Below, piece by piece: positions 47,601 to 58,797 of a DNA stretch of 64,000 nucleotides (the stretch's first letter is position 1; every line of letters begins with the position of its first letter). Origin of the DNA: Atriophallophorus winterbourni (lineage: Eukaryota > Platyhelminthes > Trematoda > Plagiorchiida > Microphallidae). Location of the stretch: assembly GCA_013407085.1 (NCBI GenBank), contig JACCGJ010002676.1, positions 1 to 64,000 of the forward strand, given 5' to 3'. The notes below the pieces were generated by a model that made no database searches, was not told where the DNA came from, and worked only from the letters and a program-made list of their open reading frames with translations. Made by a program: the position numbers and the translations under genes.

Positions 47601-50283
47601 ATTCACACTTACTCGCGACCAAACAATTACGGTATTATACAGCTCATTCAAGGTAATTCGCGGTAATTCAAGGTTTTCATGGTCTGAAAAGCGGCAAGCT
47701 TAAGAATAACAAAAGGATGAAAAAATAAATATGGAAGTGTATAAAACAAGATAAGCTATTGGATTAAGCAGTATATAAATAGTAGGGAAACGAATAAAAC
47801 ACTCGTTTAATTTGTTTTAACGTCATGCGAACTAGCGAATCGATCAAGGGTATAAGGTAAACTTTTCCCAGTAAAACAAATACGGACAGAATAAAAATAC
47901 CTTCCATAGTTTAAGCGGGATCGGGTTTCCACTAGCGTATATTCGCAGGTCCGATAATTCATTTTATCATATAGCGTGAATACTCCCTGTAATGGATGGT
48001 TTGGGGTATTGAATATTTAAAATAAGGTCTCTTAAGTCGAAACGATTCAGGTGAGCTACCCTTTCTTTATAAGGAATGTTTCGGATGCTGAGAAATAGTT
48101 TTGTTGATCGGAGTTAATTTCGCTGCATAAGTTCCACATCCTTCCTGAGATAAAGAGATAATGAAAGCAAGGCGTATTCCATGACTGGCCTCACTTATGT
48201 ATTCATGATCCTTTGAAATATATTTGGCGATAATTTCCAAAAATACCGTTTGGATTAGATTGAGGCACGTGTTGCCGTGAAGTTTTTAAAATGGAGCATA
48301 TATAAACACCCAAATCATTTTCTTCGCCGCAATTTTTAAGGGAATGTGAACCTATGTGGTATGTGAACTCTACTCGATTTACCACATTATCAAGGACATG
48401 TGAAACTATTTGGTGTGTAAACTATACTTAATTTCCCACGTTCATGAATCTGCATTTGTTGAAGTTAAATGGCAGTTTGCTCTTCAACGATCAGTTGCGA
48501 AGCTTATCTAGTTCATTTTGTAAAGGCAGACAGTCTTCTGAGCTACCGATGCAACTCCATATATTGTTTTGTCGGCAAATAAGGAAATGTTACATCGAAC
48601 ATGTTCTGCCATTTCATTGACATAAACCAGAAAGAGAATCAGATGAAGGACTGCACATTGTGAAACCCCGCTAATTGCGATTTGTTGGTCTGTCATTTTT
48701 CCAATTCAACAGCTATCAGATGATACTAAGTCTTTCGAGCTTTTGTAGCATTTGACTATGATTAACATGATGAAATGCTTCGGAGATATCTAGGTAGCTG
48801 GTGTGTGTTGCTTGCCCTTAATGTACAGTTTATGTCCAATCATCAAGCGTTATCTGTAAATTAGATAAACAGGAATAATTATTCCATGCTCTTTTCCTTA
48901 AAGCTACCGATTATTTTGAAATGTTTCATTAGGTAGTAAGCAATGATGCGCTAAAGTAATATGGAAACCACAGGTAACAAAGTAATGGGTTGGTAATTTG
49001 CTGCATCGAAGCGATTTCCTCCTTCATAAATAGGATAAATTATTCCGCGTCTCCAATCGGTAGAAATCGCGCCATTTGCCGTGTTTTTTGAACTGGTATG
49101 TGAGTGGTTTGTATAGAAAATTCGCACATTGCTTCAATATGAACGGGGTTATTCCGTCTGCCCTGGAGATCTTCCGGTTTTAGATCAAATAACATTAATG
49201 AACACCTTTTGACGGGACGTATATTTTATTCAGGGCAACCGTGGTTGAAATTGTTTGATTTGGGATGCATATATCATGTTGTTTCGGGCTGAATACAAAT
49301 AAATAAAATGTGGCTAATGCTTCAGTAGTTTTTGCTACAGTATTTGTTAGTCCAGCTAATGTGTTCACGGACGTAACTGGAGGTTTAACATTCGCTTAAT
49401 CGTTAGCCACACGATAAAGTGTTTTGGGGTTTAACTTCATCATGTGTGATATCCTTTTTTGAAATACAACTTGTATTGAATGACAAAGTTGTTTACTTTG
49501 TTTTTCAGTAAACGGAATGCTTCCCAGGTCTCTGATGATGGGTTTTCCGATGCTCTCAACTTGCAATGTTTCGTACCTTTACACACGAGTTCGGCTTCTT
49601 GATTTAAGTTCGAGGTTTTATCTTGAGTTATTCATCAAAAATGTGGATCTTACTTTGATTGAATTCTTGAGATCAGATATTAATCATACCAAAACTCATA
49701 AACGTTGCTCGGAGCCCAAAACGCATATTCGTTGATTTTATCCGGTTGCCAGTTAATCGTGCATTTGGGAGCATTACTCAAATCCATATTGTTGATCTGT
49801 CTAACATTTTACGGGAAACATTTGTTCTTGCAGTATCAAACAAATAGTCAAACTGGATGACGACGTGATCACTATGTCCCAGCGCACTTTTTAAGCGACG
49901 TTATCAATGACGTATTCATTGCTTGCCAGAACAATATCTGGGAGTGAAGGCACATCGTCTTCGCGGTATCGGGTATTAAATGCAATATGGTTATGAAGTG
50001 GAATATTGTCTATCAACTCACTAAATGCGCATTAGAGGGAGTGTTATGGATTAATTGTTCTACTCTACAGATTCGGTAAATTGAACTTATCCATAATAAA
50101 AAAAATCCACATGTGAATCTGACGTAAACATGTGGCGTCTTTCGACTAGGGTCAGACTTTAATTTTACTGTGCAGACTCTAGGCGATGTACTACTCCCAA
50201 AGCATAGTCTTCGAAGTTAGCTAATCGGCCTGAGCACCAGAGTCTATCCGGTAACACGATGTCTGGATCTGAAATCTCAGGGC

Positions 50284-50529
50284 TTAGAAGGTTTTGGCTA
50301 TTCCTCCTACACTCGTTTCACAGTCATGATGAATAAGTGACATGTCCGGTAATTCTAGTCCACTATTTGTTTGGTGATTCGGTTGCCACGTTTGCATTAT
50401 GGCGATTATGTCTGATGAACATTTCAGAAATATTGCAAAGAGTTCACATACTTTGTTGCCCGGAAATTGTGCTTTGGTGTAGAGGGCATTAATAATAGTT
50501 TTTTCCTCCGACTCCTCCATAATAGGCAT
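50284..50529 (-). pseudogene. CR1-like endonuclease N-terminal fragment
   Basis: 81 residues: NALYTKAQFPGNKVCELFAI, SSDIIAIMQTWQPNH and LELPDMSLIHHD. In the 14.6-kb element the equivalent reads LYTNAQCLTNKLHEF...NVIAVTETWFHP; here the catalytic E of ETW is Q. Confidence 0.7.
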
Positions 50530-50699
50530 TTAAATTTTATTTCGCTCACAAACATGCCTGATCGTTTTGAGGTATTAATTTTGTAAATCAGTGATCTATA
50601 ATGTCGGCTGCATTTGTGTCTGACACGTCAGCTGCTAATTGACTTGGTGGTGTTTCTAATATGTCCAATATGAAGTTTCGATGCGTTTAGTCTATTTTC

Positions 50700-51820
50700 T
50701 CGCGGCATTAGTATTCGGCAATGTTCTCTAAGACTTCTGACCGTGTCAAACATATCTTTATGCAAAAACGGGATTTTAAGGGGCTTATGATTGATGACCT
50801 TATAATTAGTAGATTTTGGGGATTCGGAACGAGTCTGACCCAGCTACATCATGCAAGCCAAATATATCATGGAGGAATCTCCATTGTAGCTGATGGTGTT
50901 TGCACTGCACTGCTTGTTCAGTTGCTTCATCAGTTTCTCGGACTACCTAAAAAACTATAATTCGATCATCCCTCAGATTAATTGCGGTTTGTTGTTGAGC
51001 GTTTAGGGCCATTTTCCATTCGGATGCATCAGCGAAGATTCTTGCAGTGGTCTCCGAAACCTCCCTACGCGGTAGAATAGCGGAGAGTAATAAAATTTTC
51101 TGAATCCCTCTCCGACTTGACCGTGATTTTAGGCAGTCTTGATTGGTCCAGATTTGCTGAAGTAGCTTTACTATTTAGTCGTACCAGTGATAGTGGTTCA
51201 AGTGGCTCCAAGTTAATGCTGCTGCACACCTTTCTTCATTATTATATATCGTGTTCCAACCTGTCCACTACAAACGTGGCACTCGTTTCCATTACGTTGG
51301 TTCAAATCAAGCTTAGTCAATGGAGTGACTGTACACTGCGTGCCTGTGGCTCTCACTGGTTGTGGGACGTTTCAAATGTCAGAGATCGAATACCTATAGT
51401 GTCCACTTTAGGAGTATTTTGCACAGTGAATTTTAAATATGAGGGTTTTCGGTGAACCTTCAAATGAGCAGGTGGATTTGGTTCCGTAGCTTCTTTTTGG
51501 AGTAGGTAAATTTGCGTTTGGTTTAGTTCGACCATTTTTACGCACCTACTTTACACCAAACATGTTTTTATCATTCAGGATCGATATCGCTTTCGGGATC
51601 TATGATTTGTCACATTTTGCGTGACACGTGTGTTGAACAGTTGCGACGCGTGATTGATTTGACGTTACCATCGGCTAATGTTTTGCAGACTACGCATGTT
51701 TCGCGAACATCAGATCGTTTCATGTTAACGGGGACAACCAAAAGTACAAATCGGAGCACAAAAATCGATAAGGCTGGGGTAAGTTGGTGTGGTTTTGTGC
51801 GGAGTTGACGGAAAGTGATG
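50700..51820 (-). pseudogene. CR1-like ORF1 remnant with Cys/His motif
   Basis: The minus strand near 50850-50760 reads FRIPKSTNYKVI-like and PLKIPFLHKDMFD, close to ORF1 at 15.5 kb. Further upstream at about 51715-51610 is VRETCVVCKTLADG...NCSTHV, which could be a zinc-binding finger of the ORF1 N-terminus. Frames are broken in between (51535-51353 has a frame without recognised domain). Confidence 0.45.
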
Positions 51821-51831
51821 AGTAGATATGT

Positions 51832-52045
51832 TGGGGCGGTACGTCAATTGATCTTCGTCTCGCGTAGCTAACAAGCCTAGCTTTTACTGTGACTTGTGTA
51901 GTTCTTAGCCAGCTTAGGATTGGTCGGGTGAAAACAATTTAAACCTTGCCCTTTTTCTTACTTACACCATTGGTCTGACGAAGCTTCTGCACCAGAAACT
52001 AAACCTTACCAATGCACTGCTTTAATTGATTCAATACAAACTTAC
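51832..52045 (+). pseudogene. PLE 3' region fragment (right part) with decayed HHR
   Basis: CTTGTGTAGTTCTTAGCCAG, CTTAGGATTGGTC and the hammerhead-like block match 8090-8245 of the PLE. Together with 47490-47600 it would form one PLE 3' end split by the CR1-like element. Confidence 0.6.
51969..52013 (+). ncRNA. Decayed hammerhead motif of PLE
   Basis: Stem I ATTGGT/ACCAAT (six pairs) and core CTGACGA are intact, but stem II has lost pairs (GCTTCTG against CAGAAAC) and GAAA became TAAA, so activity is not expected. Confidence 0.55.
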
Positions 52046-52598
52046 TTTGTTATTACGTTTCAAATTCTAGTTCTCAACGTCTAATTTCATGTGAAACAAA
52101 CTAGTATAACAATTTTCGTCATAAAAGTTTTTGTAAGCTTTCGAATCGTCAACACAATTTAGCAACTGAGAATGAACTGTTACTAGTCTAATTTTCGATC
52201 ACACAAATGTTTTGAATGCTTTCAATACTCGTAAGAAAAATTCAAATCAGATTTGTTGAAAGAATTTCATGATTATTATCGCAGGTTTTCAAGCGGAATA
52301 AACAAGGTCAAAACATCAGTGTCTTATTTAATTTGGTTTCCCACATAAATTCAGAATTTTTTGGTTCATTGTGTTTCAAAGAAATAGCGTTATTGATACT
52401 CCAAACAATTTCCCATTTAAACTGTGACCCAATCAAGATGATGATAACAACGTTTTCCCAACCAACCAGGAATCTGAAGGAGATCCTATTCCCTATTGGT
52501 CTCTATTTGCGTATGTTCAATATCCATATCTATAAAAATTGAGTGACTGCGTGATGCCGTCATTAAATTGCAATTAAATCATGTAACTCATCACCAAA
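52046..52598. other. Upstream flank of the GPCR gene
   Basis: No TATA-like element or upstream exon can be asserted. The 69-codon frame at 52333-52542 has no recognised domain. Confidence 0.4.
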
Positions 52599-53693
52599 AT
52601 GGACGGAAATAATGTCACTGATAACACTGGAATACATGAAACTTCTGTTCACAACGTTTTCGACGCATTTATAAAAATTTACGTTACAGCCTTACTACTT
52701 GTAGGCATTCCAGGAAATATTATTAGTGGAATTATCATGGGCGGGAATAAAGCGAATCGTCAAACCACACGAATTTTGATGATTTTATTATCTATTGCTG
52801 ATACGGCTGTGCTGTTGGTAGCACTCTTGCGCTACTGGACTATGCGTATGTTCGATTGGGATCCGAGGTTAACGCATTTGATTGCATGCAAAACACACAT
52901 GTTTGCCGTCGCATTTACCACCGACTTTGCAGTTGGAGCATTGTGTGCCATCGCGGTTGAGCGCTTCCTTGTTGTTGCATTTCCCCATAAAGCCAATAGT
53001 GTGGCAAATGTAAAATCTGTCGGTATCGGCATGACGTCCTTCGCACTTTTAATTGCGATTAAGAACCTTTTGCACTTTTGGATGATGGGGTATCCGAAAT
53101 TCGCTGCACCATCCAGCAAGCGCTGCGTTCCACTAGACAGTTACCAACAGCTATTCAGAATTTTTTCTAAATTTGATCTCATCACTTACGCTGTACTTCC
53201 CTACATAATATTATTCTACTGCAACATTTACATCTACATCAAAGTCCGCTCACAGCGAGCTATTTTTCAACGAAACAAACTGATACAACCTCAAGCTGAT
53301 GAACGAGAAATTAAGAATTCACTCACTGGATTTGATGCTTGTGGAAACAGAATCTCACTCACTAATGTTGACGAGCGCACCAAGCGTTCTAGAAGGCGTC
53401 CCGATGGTGCTATAAAATTGCTTACTGCACTCACCGTGATCCATGTCTGTTGTACTCTTCCTGGAACGATGTTCACATTTCTGACCAGCTATTCGCAACA
53501 AATCGCAAACTCCATCAAACCGAACACGAACGAACTCATCAAATCTGGTTTGGCAATGTTAATATTCACCAATAACGCGACCAACATTTTTGGCTACTAC
53601 ATTTCGTGTAGATCATTCCGTCAAAGTTTTCGTGGGCTATTTCGATGTTGTAATGAAAAAGACCGTGCACGCAATTTAACTATTTTTTATTGA
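52599..53693 (+). CDS. Rhodopsin-family G-protein-coupled receptor, intronless
   Basis: 364 residues, one uninterrupted exon. Seven hydrophobic segments at about 27-48 (GN at 39-40), 58-80 (SIADT, D68), 96-129 (C97, ERF 121-123 in place of DRY), 140-163, 193-216 (P201), 272-298 (CCTLP, P288) and 314-337. Helix 7 ends NIFGY instead of NPxxY. C97 and C176 can form the usual extracellular disulfide. NVT at 5-7 is an N-glycosylation site; C350-C351 could be palmitoylated. The basic third loop (ERTKRSRRRPDG) suits G-protein coupling at the plasma membrane. The ATG has a good context (CCAAAATGG). It most resembles invertebrate neuropeptide-type receptors; a platyhelminth-specific orphan group such as PROF1 is possible but unproven. 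Ligand unknown. The only intact host-type gene here. Confidence 0.9.
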   Translation: MDGNNVTDNTGIHETSVHNVFDAFIKIYVTALLLVGIPGNIISGIIMGGNKANRQTTRILMILLSIADTAVLLVALLRYWTMRMFDWDPRLTHLIACKTHMFAVAFTTDFAVGALCAIAVERFLVVAFPHKANSVANVKSVGIGMTSFALLIAIKNLLHFWMMGYPKFAAPSSKRCVPLDSYQQLFRIFSKFDLITYAVLPYIILFYCNIYIYIKVRSQRAIFQRNKLIQPQADEREIKNSLTGFDACGNRISLTNVDERTKRSRRRPDGAIKLLTALTVIHVCCTLPGTMFTFLTSYSQQIANSIKPNTNELIKSGLAMLIFTNNATNIFGYYISCRSFRQSFRGLFRCCNEKDRARNLTIFY

Positions 53694-54479
53694 ACCGTGT
53701 TCCGTGCAAAACGTTTTGTGAATACGATAACCAACAACAAATTCATTCTATGTCAAATTGGTAAGACGATTGTTCGCGCTATACGATTTGTTGTAAATAA
53801 CGCATTAACATGTGCAAAAATATAAGCAGATTATTCAGAGCTAATTTATTTTGTTGTTGTTCTTGATAAACGAGAACGATTAGAGATTTAGCAGGTCCTT
53901 TACAATTGATCACATTTTAAGAACACTGCAACGACTGGAAGGGTTAAATTCATCGATAATAGCTCTACTGTCCAACAACACGTTTCCAAATGCAGGAGGT
54001 AACGATAGCAGTCAATATCATTTTTAACATATATATTTACTTTGATGGAATAGAGGATTTAATTTGTCTCTAATAACTTGAATTTTACCGCATGGATATG
54101 TTTTTTTTCACTTCTGTAGGAAGCTTAGCGAATTTTATTCGATACTAAATTTTCACACCGGGGAATATTTTTTATGCATTATATATGAAGTGCATAATAA
54201 ACTTTTATTCGATAATTATATAATTTAAATTCATTTTTTAATAAAAACCTTTTGCTGTGATCACCAGCCAGATGGTGGATGGTGGAAACAACTGTTGAAA
54301 AGGCCAAAAGTTTAAGATGCTACAGGATTATGGTGAGAATTTAAATGTGAAACATAACAAGATATAGCGAGTAGATCGAACATACGGCTCACGAGTGATG
54401 TTCGCTTGTATATCGCTACACACAGGGTAGGGAATTCCAAAATATATAGCAGGAAGGAGAAAAATCGATCATGTAATCA
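53694..54479. other. GPCR 3' flank
   Basis: AT-rich. An AATAAA at 54196-54201 could serve as the GPCR polyadenylation signal about 500 bases after the stop; nothing else recognised. Confidence 0.4.
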
Positions 54480-54547
54480 ATACGTGAATTTGGAATGAAT
54501 ATATATAGGGTATAACCCCGAGCGCATGCGGATCCTGATCTTACTGT

Positions 54548-54589
54548 CCCTACCTGATGAGTGCAAACAGCACGAAACCAGTCGTGAGA
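54548..54589 (+). ncRNA. Hammerhead ribozyme 1 of dimer
   Basis: Core CTGATGA (54554-54560), stem II GTGC-AAACA-GCAC and GAAA are all intact. Stem III is ACCAGT, so the palindrome is broken, and stem I (CCCTAC against GTGAGA) has two mismatches. Probably weaker than ribozyme 2. Confidence 0.65.
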
Positions 54590-54782
54590 TGTTTTGTGAC
54601 TGAAGAGCAGGCAAATGAATATTTTGTTTCATGGTTATGGGTATAACCCCATTAATAATGTGATTGGACACATGTAATTGAACAGGTTGGTCGTACCAGC
54701 CTTATCCAACAGTGGCATACAAGCGATCCTTGTTTACCATTCCTCCACTGTTTCAAGCGCATGTGGATCCTGATCTTACTGT

Positions 54783-54824
54783 CCCTACCTGATGAGTGCA
54801 AACAGCGCGAAACCGGTCGTGGGG
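54783..54824 (+). ncRNA. Hammerhead ribozyme 2 of dimer, best-formed copy
   Basis: Stem I CCCTAC/GTGGGG (six pairs, one G-U), core CTGATGA (54789-54795), stem II GTGC-AAACA-GCGC (one G-U), GAAA (54809-54812), stem III ACCGGT, predicted cleavage after C54818. Every core base matches the hammerhead consensus. The very short stem III suggests a dimeric active form. Confidence 0.75.
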
Positions 54825-54860
54825 TGTTTTGTGAAGAAAAAGCATGTAATTTTAATATCA

Positions 54861-55369
54861 CACTCTTAAAACAAGGGATTTGGTGGGGTTTCCTTCCTTA
54901 GACACAATTATAAAGGTGAGAATATCATCATGCTATATATTCATTGCGACCGATGGGTCTCAAAATCAGTGTACGGAACATTGTAATGACCATTCAGTAA
55001 ATTTGTTGCTCGGTAATAAATTTTGCCAATATTTTTACGCAGCAAGGGAGCCCCAACCTCGAGAGCCTAATCCATCATTAGACAAAAGTAAACTTTCCTT
55101 ATCCTACGTTAATTTACTAATGAAAATCTTGTAGATATTCTCCAAAGGTTACCCTATAAGATGCTCGACGGTCGATATACGTTTAGATTTCCACTGTTCA
55201 TACTCAGATTTCTTTTTCCAAAGAGATTCCTACCAAGCTTCTAGTTCAGATTTTTATGTAAAAAAGCATAGTTTCCTAGTTAAAACATCTTGATTTACTT
55301 TTCGTCAAATGACATAAAAATCATATCCAGTCCAGTTAAATTAGTGAACAAATGACTTAGCAGTTTTTC
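54861..55369. other. No recognised feature
   Basis: AT-rich; the 84-codon frame at 54880 has no known domain. Confidence 0.4.
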
Positions 55370-55550
55370 ACAATCTACAACCGAGCAGCTCCGCGTGCGA
55401 TCGATCAAACTGGATTCTTCATTCTAAAATGCCTTACGAAGAAAGGAAAGCTCATCCGAATTTGTTTGAATTTCTTTATCGATGAATCAGCTGAGAAATT
55501 ATTTTACTATACAAAATATTTCATACACCGAATAATGTATAGACCATGCG
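55370..55550 (+). pseudogene. Short CR1-like LINE remnant
   Basis: CTTACGAAGAAAGGAAAGCT and GAATCAGCTGAGAAATTATT correspond to the PYKERIAQLNLFDFPYRRIR-GDLILLYK region of the 32.9-kb copy, with several frame breaks. Confidence 0.55.
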
Positions 55551-56229
55551 AATGGATTAGTATCAAACAGTACGTAGCTTGAAATCATTAAATTATGAAG
55601 CAATCATGTAGATCAGTTATTTTCACTCGTTATTAATCATGACGCTACAATGCTACTGCACTATCCCTTTCGCGAATCACACTATTCTCGATTTGCGATA
55701 CATCATATTGCTTCCATTATTTATAATTAAAATGTTCTATTTTCCCTACTCCATAATTTTTTTAAATGATAGTGTGTATATCAGTTTTTTAATTATATGA
55801 TTCTGCTGTGAACAATTAATCATCAAATATAGTAGAGTACTCTCGGTGGAATAGCGCCATATCACCACCTGATTTACTACTTAATAATAAATCATTTTTA
55901 TAACTCTATACATAAATAAGCACATGTTTATTCTGGTAATCAAATGTAATTGCACGATAACAGATTTGAATGGATTGGTTTTATATTACAAAACACGAAA
56001 TTCCAAGCAAGAATCCAGTAAATATATCATTTATAATCCAAAGAAATATCTTTTCCGGCGATTAAATTTTGTATATCAAACAAATGATAATTATCCACTC
56101 GGTTACTAGACAACTTCTGATGCTGAATTTCTGAAGATATAACATACAGGAATTGAAAAAAAATTCAACTAAATTTTATCTTGAAGGGAGATATTTATAT
56201 TGACAAACTGGAACCAAATTTAAAAAGGT
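55551..56229. other. No recognised feature
   Basis: AT-rich; nothing supportable. Confidence 0.4.
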
Positions 56230-56590
56230 GCCTGAGTAAGCGGAATACGATAGTAATTATTCCGTCAGTTAGATTTAGGTTATCTGGTACGCGGCTTGCT
56301 CGAGAGAGTTTAATCCTTGTTGTGTGAGCCAAAGCTCAACGAGTAGATTATACAATCCAGTAACCATTTTGGTTACTTTGTAATAAATTCTCTCGAGAAG
56401 CTCGCTGTATTGTTCTAACAGTAATGCAGGACTTTCCATTGTATAATCCATACATCTGTGTGTATATTGATTATTTTCTTTTTTGTTAAGACGAACATGC
56501 AACTTATATATGGTCTCGATATACTGACTTTTTAAAAACATGTGCCTACCAAGATAGCGAAGTCTTTCACAGATGAATTCCACTCAAGGT
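56230..56590 (-). pseudogene. CR1-like LINE C-terminal remnant
   Basis: The minus frame 56583-56275 includes LLERIYYKVTKMVTGLYNLL and LWLTQQGLNSLEQ, equivalent to LLERIHHRATKMVGCLRKLP at 63.2 kb. The first half of the frame is not LINE-like. Confidence 0.6.
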
Positions 56591-57600
56591 TCTGACTATA
56601 ATTTGCGTGGGATAACTAGAGTATTTTTCATAGAGTTTATCTTCGTCCAAATATTTTAATCACAAGCAAAATATTTCGTTATTAATTCACATCTTCGCTA
56701 TGCGTCCCACAGATGACTTGTGAACCAAGCAGGCAGAATTCCAGCGATGCCAACATCCAACAGCTTTCAAAAGTGTTAGAATTCATCAACGCGATGAGAA
56801 CCTTCAGGTGTATATATGTGAACAGCATATAGTCATCTGTGCCCACTTAATGCTTGCGCCTCAAGGACTAGATTCGTAAAAAAGGTGGTTAAGGATGCAT
56901 ATGAATTCCAACTCGAATTTACGCATGAGATGGAATCTCATGATCCTAGAGATACCTGATGAAACATTTGCAAAACAACATTCTAATACTTCGGACACCA
57001 ATCAACAGAGCATCATAGAGCGCCAACTCCTCGGATCCGAACAATTGTCATATTTAAGATTCGTTTAATAAGTCCGAGTTTTCAGTCTGCTGGTACAAAC
57101 ACCTTATTTTTGGTGAGGTTTGAATAAATCACACAGTGAATCACAAAGCTTCCGCTTGCATGCTTTCGAAATGACTGGTGTTATTCAGTTTATTCTGAAT
57201 ATTTGTTTATTTATTATCCAAAATTGTAGGATTTATATCAACATCACTTAGGATTTGAAGGCCCAATGTATGCGGCGCTGTTGCGACTGGCATATCCTTT
57301 GTTAAAAAAGGCTCGCGCATCAATTATTGTCGAGATATAAGTTGAGTCAATCCATCTGCATTTGGAATACATAAAACCTCTTATTTTAATTCAAGTCGAT
57401 CGTTTAGAGTACAGTGTATGTATTCTTCTTTGTTTAAATTGCTTCAAAATTTACTAATGATTATATGCGCGAAATTTGCAGGTCAATTTTTTTGATTAGA
57501 TGTCTATTTAATTTAAGCCAATACCACATTTCGTACAGTTTTCTTCATTCGAGTTTGGCTTCAAACAAAACGTTATAACAAAAATTCACATTTACATGCA
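56591..57600. other. No recognised feature
   Basis: AT-rich; no supportable gene. Confidence 0.4.
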
Positions 57601-57616
57601 TTTCTATCTCGTACAA

Positions 57617-57655
57617 CCCACGATAGATTTCTTGCTTTTCGCACTAAACAGGTAA
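57617..57655 (-). repeat. Highly diverged HHR repeat piece
   Basis: The reverse complement CCTGTTTAGTGCGAAAAGC, then AAGAAATCTATCGTGGG, aligns to the hammerhead block, but the core CTGATGA reads CTGTTTA. Not functional. Confidence 0.45.
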
Positions 57656-57685
57656 GGAGAGTTTAATACCTGAAGAAGTTTAGAA

Positions 57686-58675
57686 TTCAATGTAATTCAA
57701 GGTTTCTAATGGTCTAAAAAGCAACAAGCTTAACAACAACCATAGGACGGTAAAAATTGAAATTTAGGTGTATAAACAATATGAGAACATAGATTAAACA
57801 GTATATAGGTGTTCTGGAAACGAATAATGCAATAAAATTCGTCTAATTTCGTTTTAAAGTCACGCAAGCTAGTGGCGTGAGCAACGGTTGAAGATAAACT
57901 GTTCCAAGTAAAACAGACACCGACAGAGTAAAAATACCTCCTACAGTTCAGGCGGGAATGGGGTACGACCAGCACATATTCATGGGTCCGATAATTCCTC
58001 GTATCCCTTCGCGTGAATAAATCCTGTAAGGGATGGTTCGGGGTATGGAATGTTTTGTAAAGTAAGATAAGTTCTCCTCTGATTCGTCGATAGGGAAAAT
58101 CGAACAGATTCAGTTGAGCTGTCCTCTCTTTATATGGTTTGTTTCGGATGCTGAGAACTAGTTTCGTTGAGCGGAGATAGATTCGCTGCATAAGTTCCAC
58201 ATCCCTCTTGAGTCACGGAGACCATGACTGCACACCGTATTCCATGACTGGTCTCAAGTATGTATTCATAATCCTTGGGAATATCTTGGGCGAAAATTTC
58301 CCAAATACACGTTTGAGTAGATTTAGAATGCGTGTTGCTTTTTGAAAGGCACTGTTAGTTTGGAGTGATGTTCTTAAACTGGAGCATATCCAGACACCCA
58401 AATCTTTTTCTTCACTGCAATTTTCAAGGACATGCGAACCTATGTGATATGTGAACTCTACTCGATTCCCCACATTCGTGATCCTGCATTTGTTGAAGCT
58501 AAACGGCAGTTTGTTCTTCAACGACCAGTTGTGAAGAGTATCAAGATCCTTTTGTAATAGCAGATAGTCTTCTGGACTACGAATGCTGCGCCAAATCTTC
58601 ATGTCGTCCGCAAATAACGAAATGTTACATCGAACAATTTCCGGTATTTCATTGACATATACGAAGATTGAAACT
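57686..58675 (-). mobile_element. CR1-like LINE, 5'-truncated
   Basis: Minus strand with the subfamily tail at 57686-57715 (TTTTTAGACCATTAGAAACC) and the C-terminal half of the RT. It starts at about VYVNEIPEIV, so motifs A and B are absent. Confidence 0.85.
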
Positions 58676-58680
58676 GTAAG
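57730..58680 (-). pseudogene. CR1-like RT C-terminal half with FADD
   Basis: 58680-58213 reads VNEIPEIVRCNISLFADDMK (catalytic FADD), LLQKDLDTLHNWSLKNKLPF, VEFTYHIGSHVLENCSEEKD and VMEYGVQSWSP. A TGA replaces the W codon of SPWL, and the same protein continues from 58200 (MQRIYLRSTKLVLSIRNKPY, NLFDFPYRRIRGELILLYKT, NCRRYFYSVGVCFTWNS). Apart from this stop it is well preserved, and it is the reference for the FADD deletion at 33.35 kb. Confidence 0.85.
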
Positions 58681-58797
58681 CCTCTGTTTGATAATGGTAG
58701 TACGACCGATTTCCTCAATCACACTTTGCATGAGCATGGATTTGAAACCCTGGGTTGTAACAAAACCATACTGGTATGCGTATCTATAACACATACC
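58676..58797 (-). other. Protein-like sequence joined to LINE 5' end, unrecognised
   Basis: The LINE frame extends upstream through about 40 residues that are not LINE-like: YAYQYGFVTTQGFKSMLMQS followed by VIEEIGRTTIIKQRL. The composition is typical of a conserved globular protein. It may be a host exon into which the LINE inserted, or a captured sequence. I do not recognise it. Confidence 0.3.

Larger units (their letters stand above)
47640..51820 (-). mobile_element. CR1-like LINE, long but degraded copy
   Basis: Minus strand, 3' tail at 47640-47690 (TTTTCAGACCATGAAAACCT, TTGAATTACC), RT in many broken frames (48385-48203 and 48696-48508 preserve VNRVEFTYHIGSHSLKNC and SGVSQCAVLHLILFLVYVNE, with FADK in place of FADD), endonuclease remains (about 49740-50530), and ORF1-like sequence upstream (about 50560-51820). 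It is the longest copy of its subfamily here but carries the most damage. Confidence 0.75.
54480..54860 (+). repeat. Tandem HHR repeat (dimer), monomer 235 nt
   Basis: Two head-to-tail hammerhead blocks (54548-54589 and 54783-54824) with one complete unit between their predicted cleavage sites (54584-54818, 235 bases). The unit includes GGTATAACCCCATTA, GAACAGGTTGGTCGTACC, CCTTATCCAACAGTGGC, CTTGTTTACCATTCCTCC and GCATGTGGATCCTGATC. Partial unit sequence also lies on both sides. The layout is that expected for a self-cleaving repeat that yields unit-length RNA. Confidence 0.8.
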
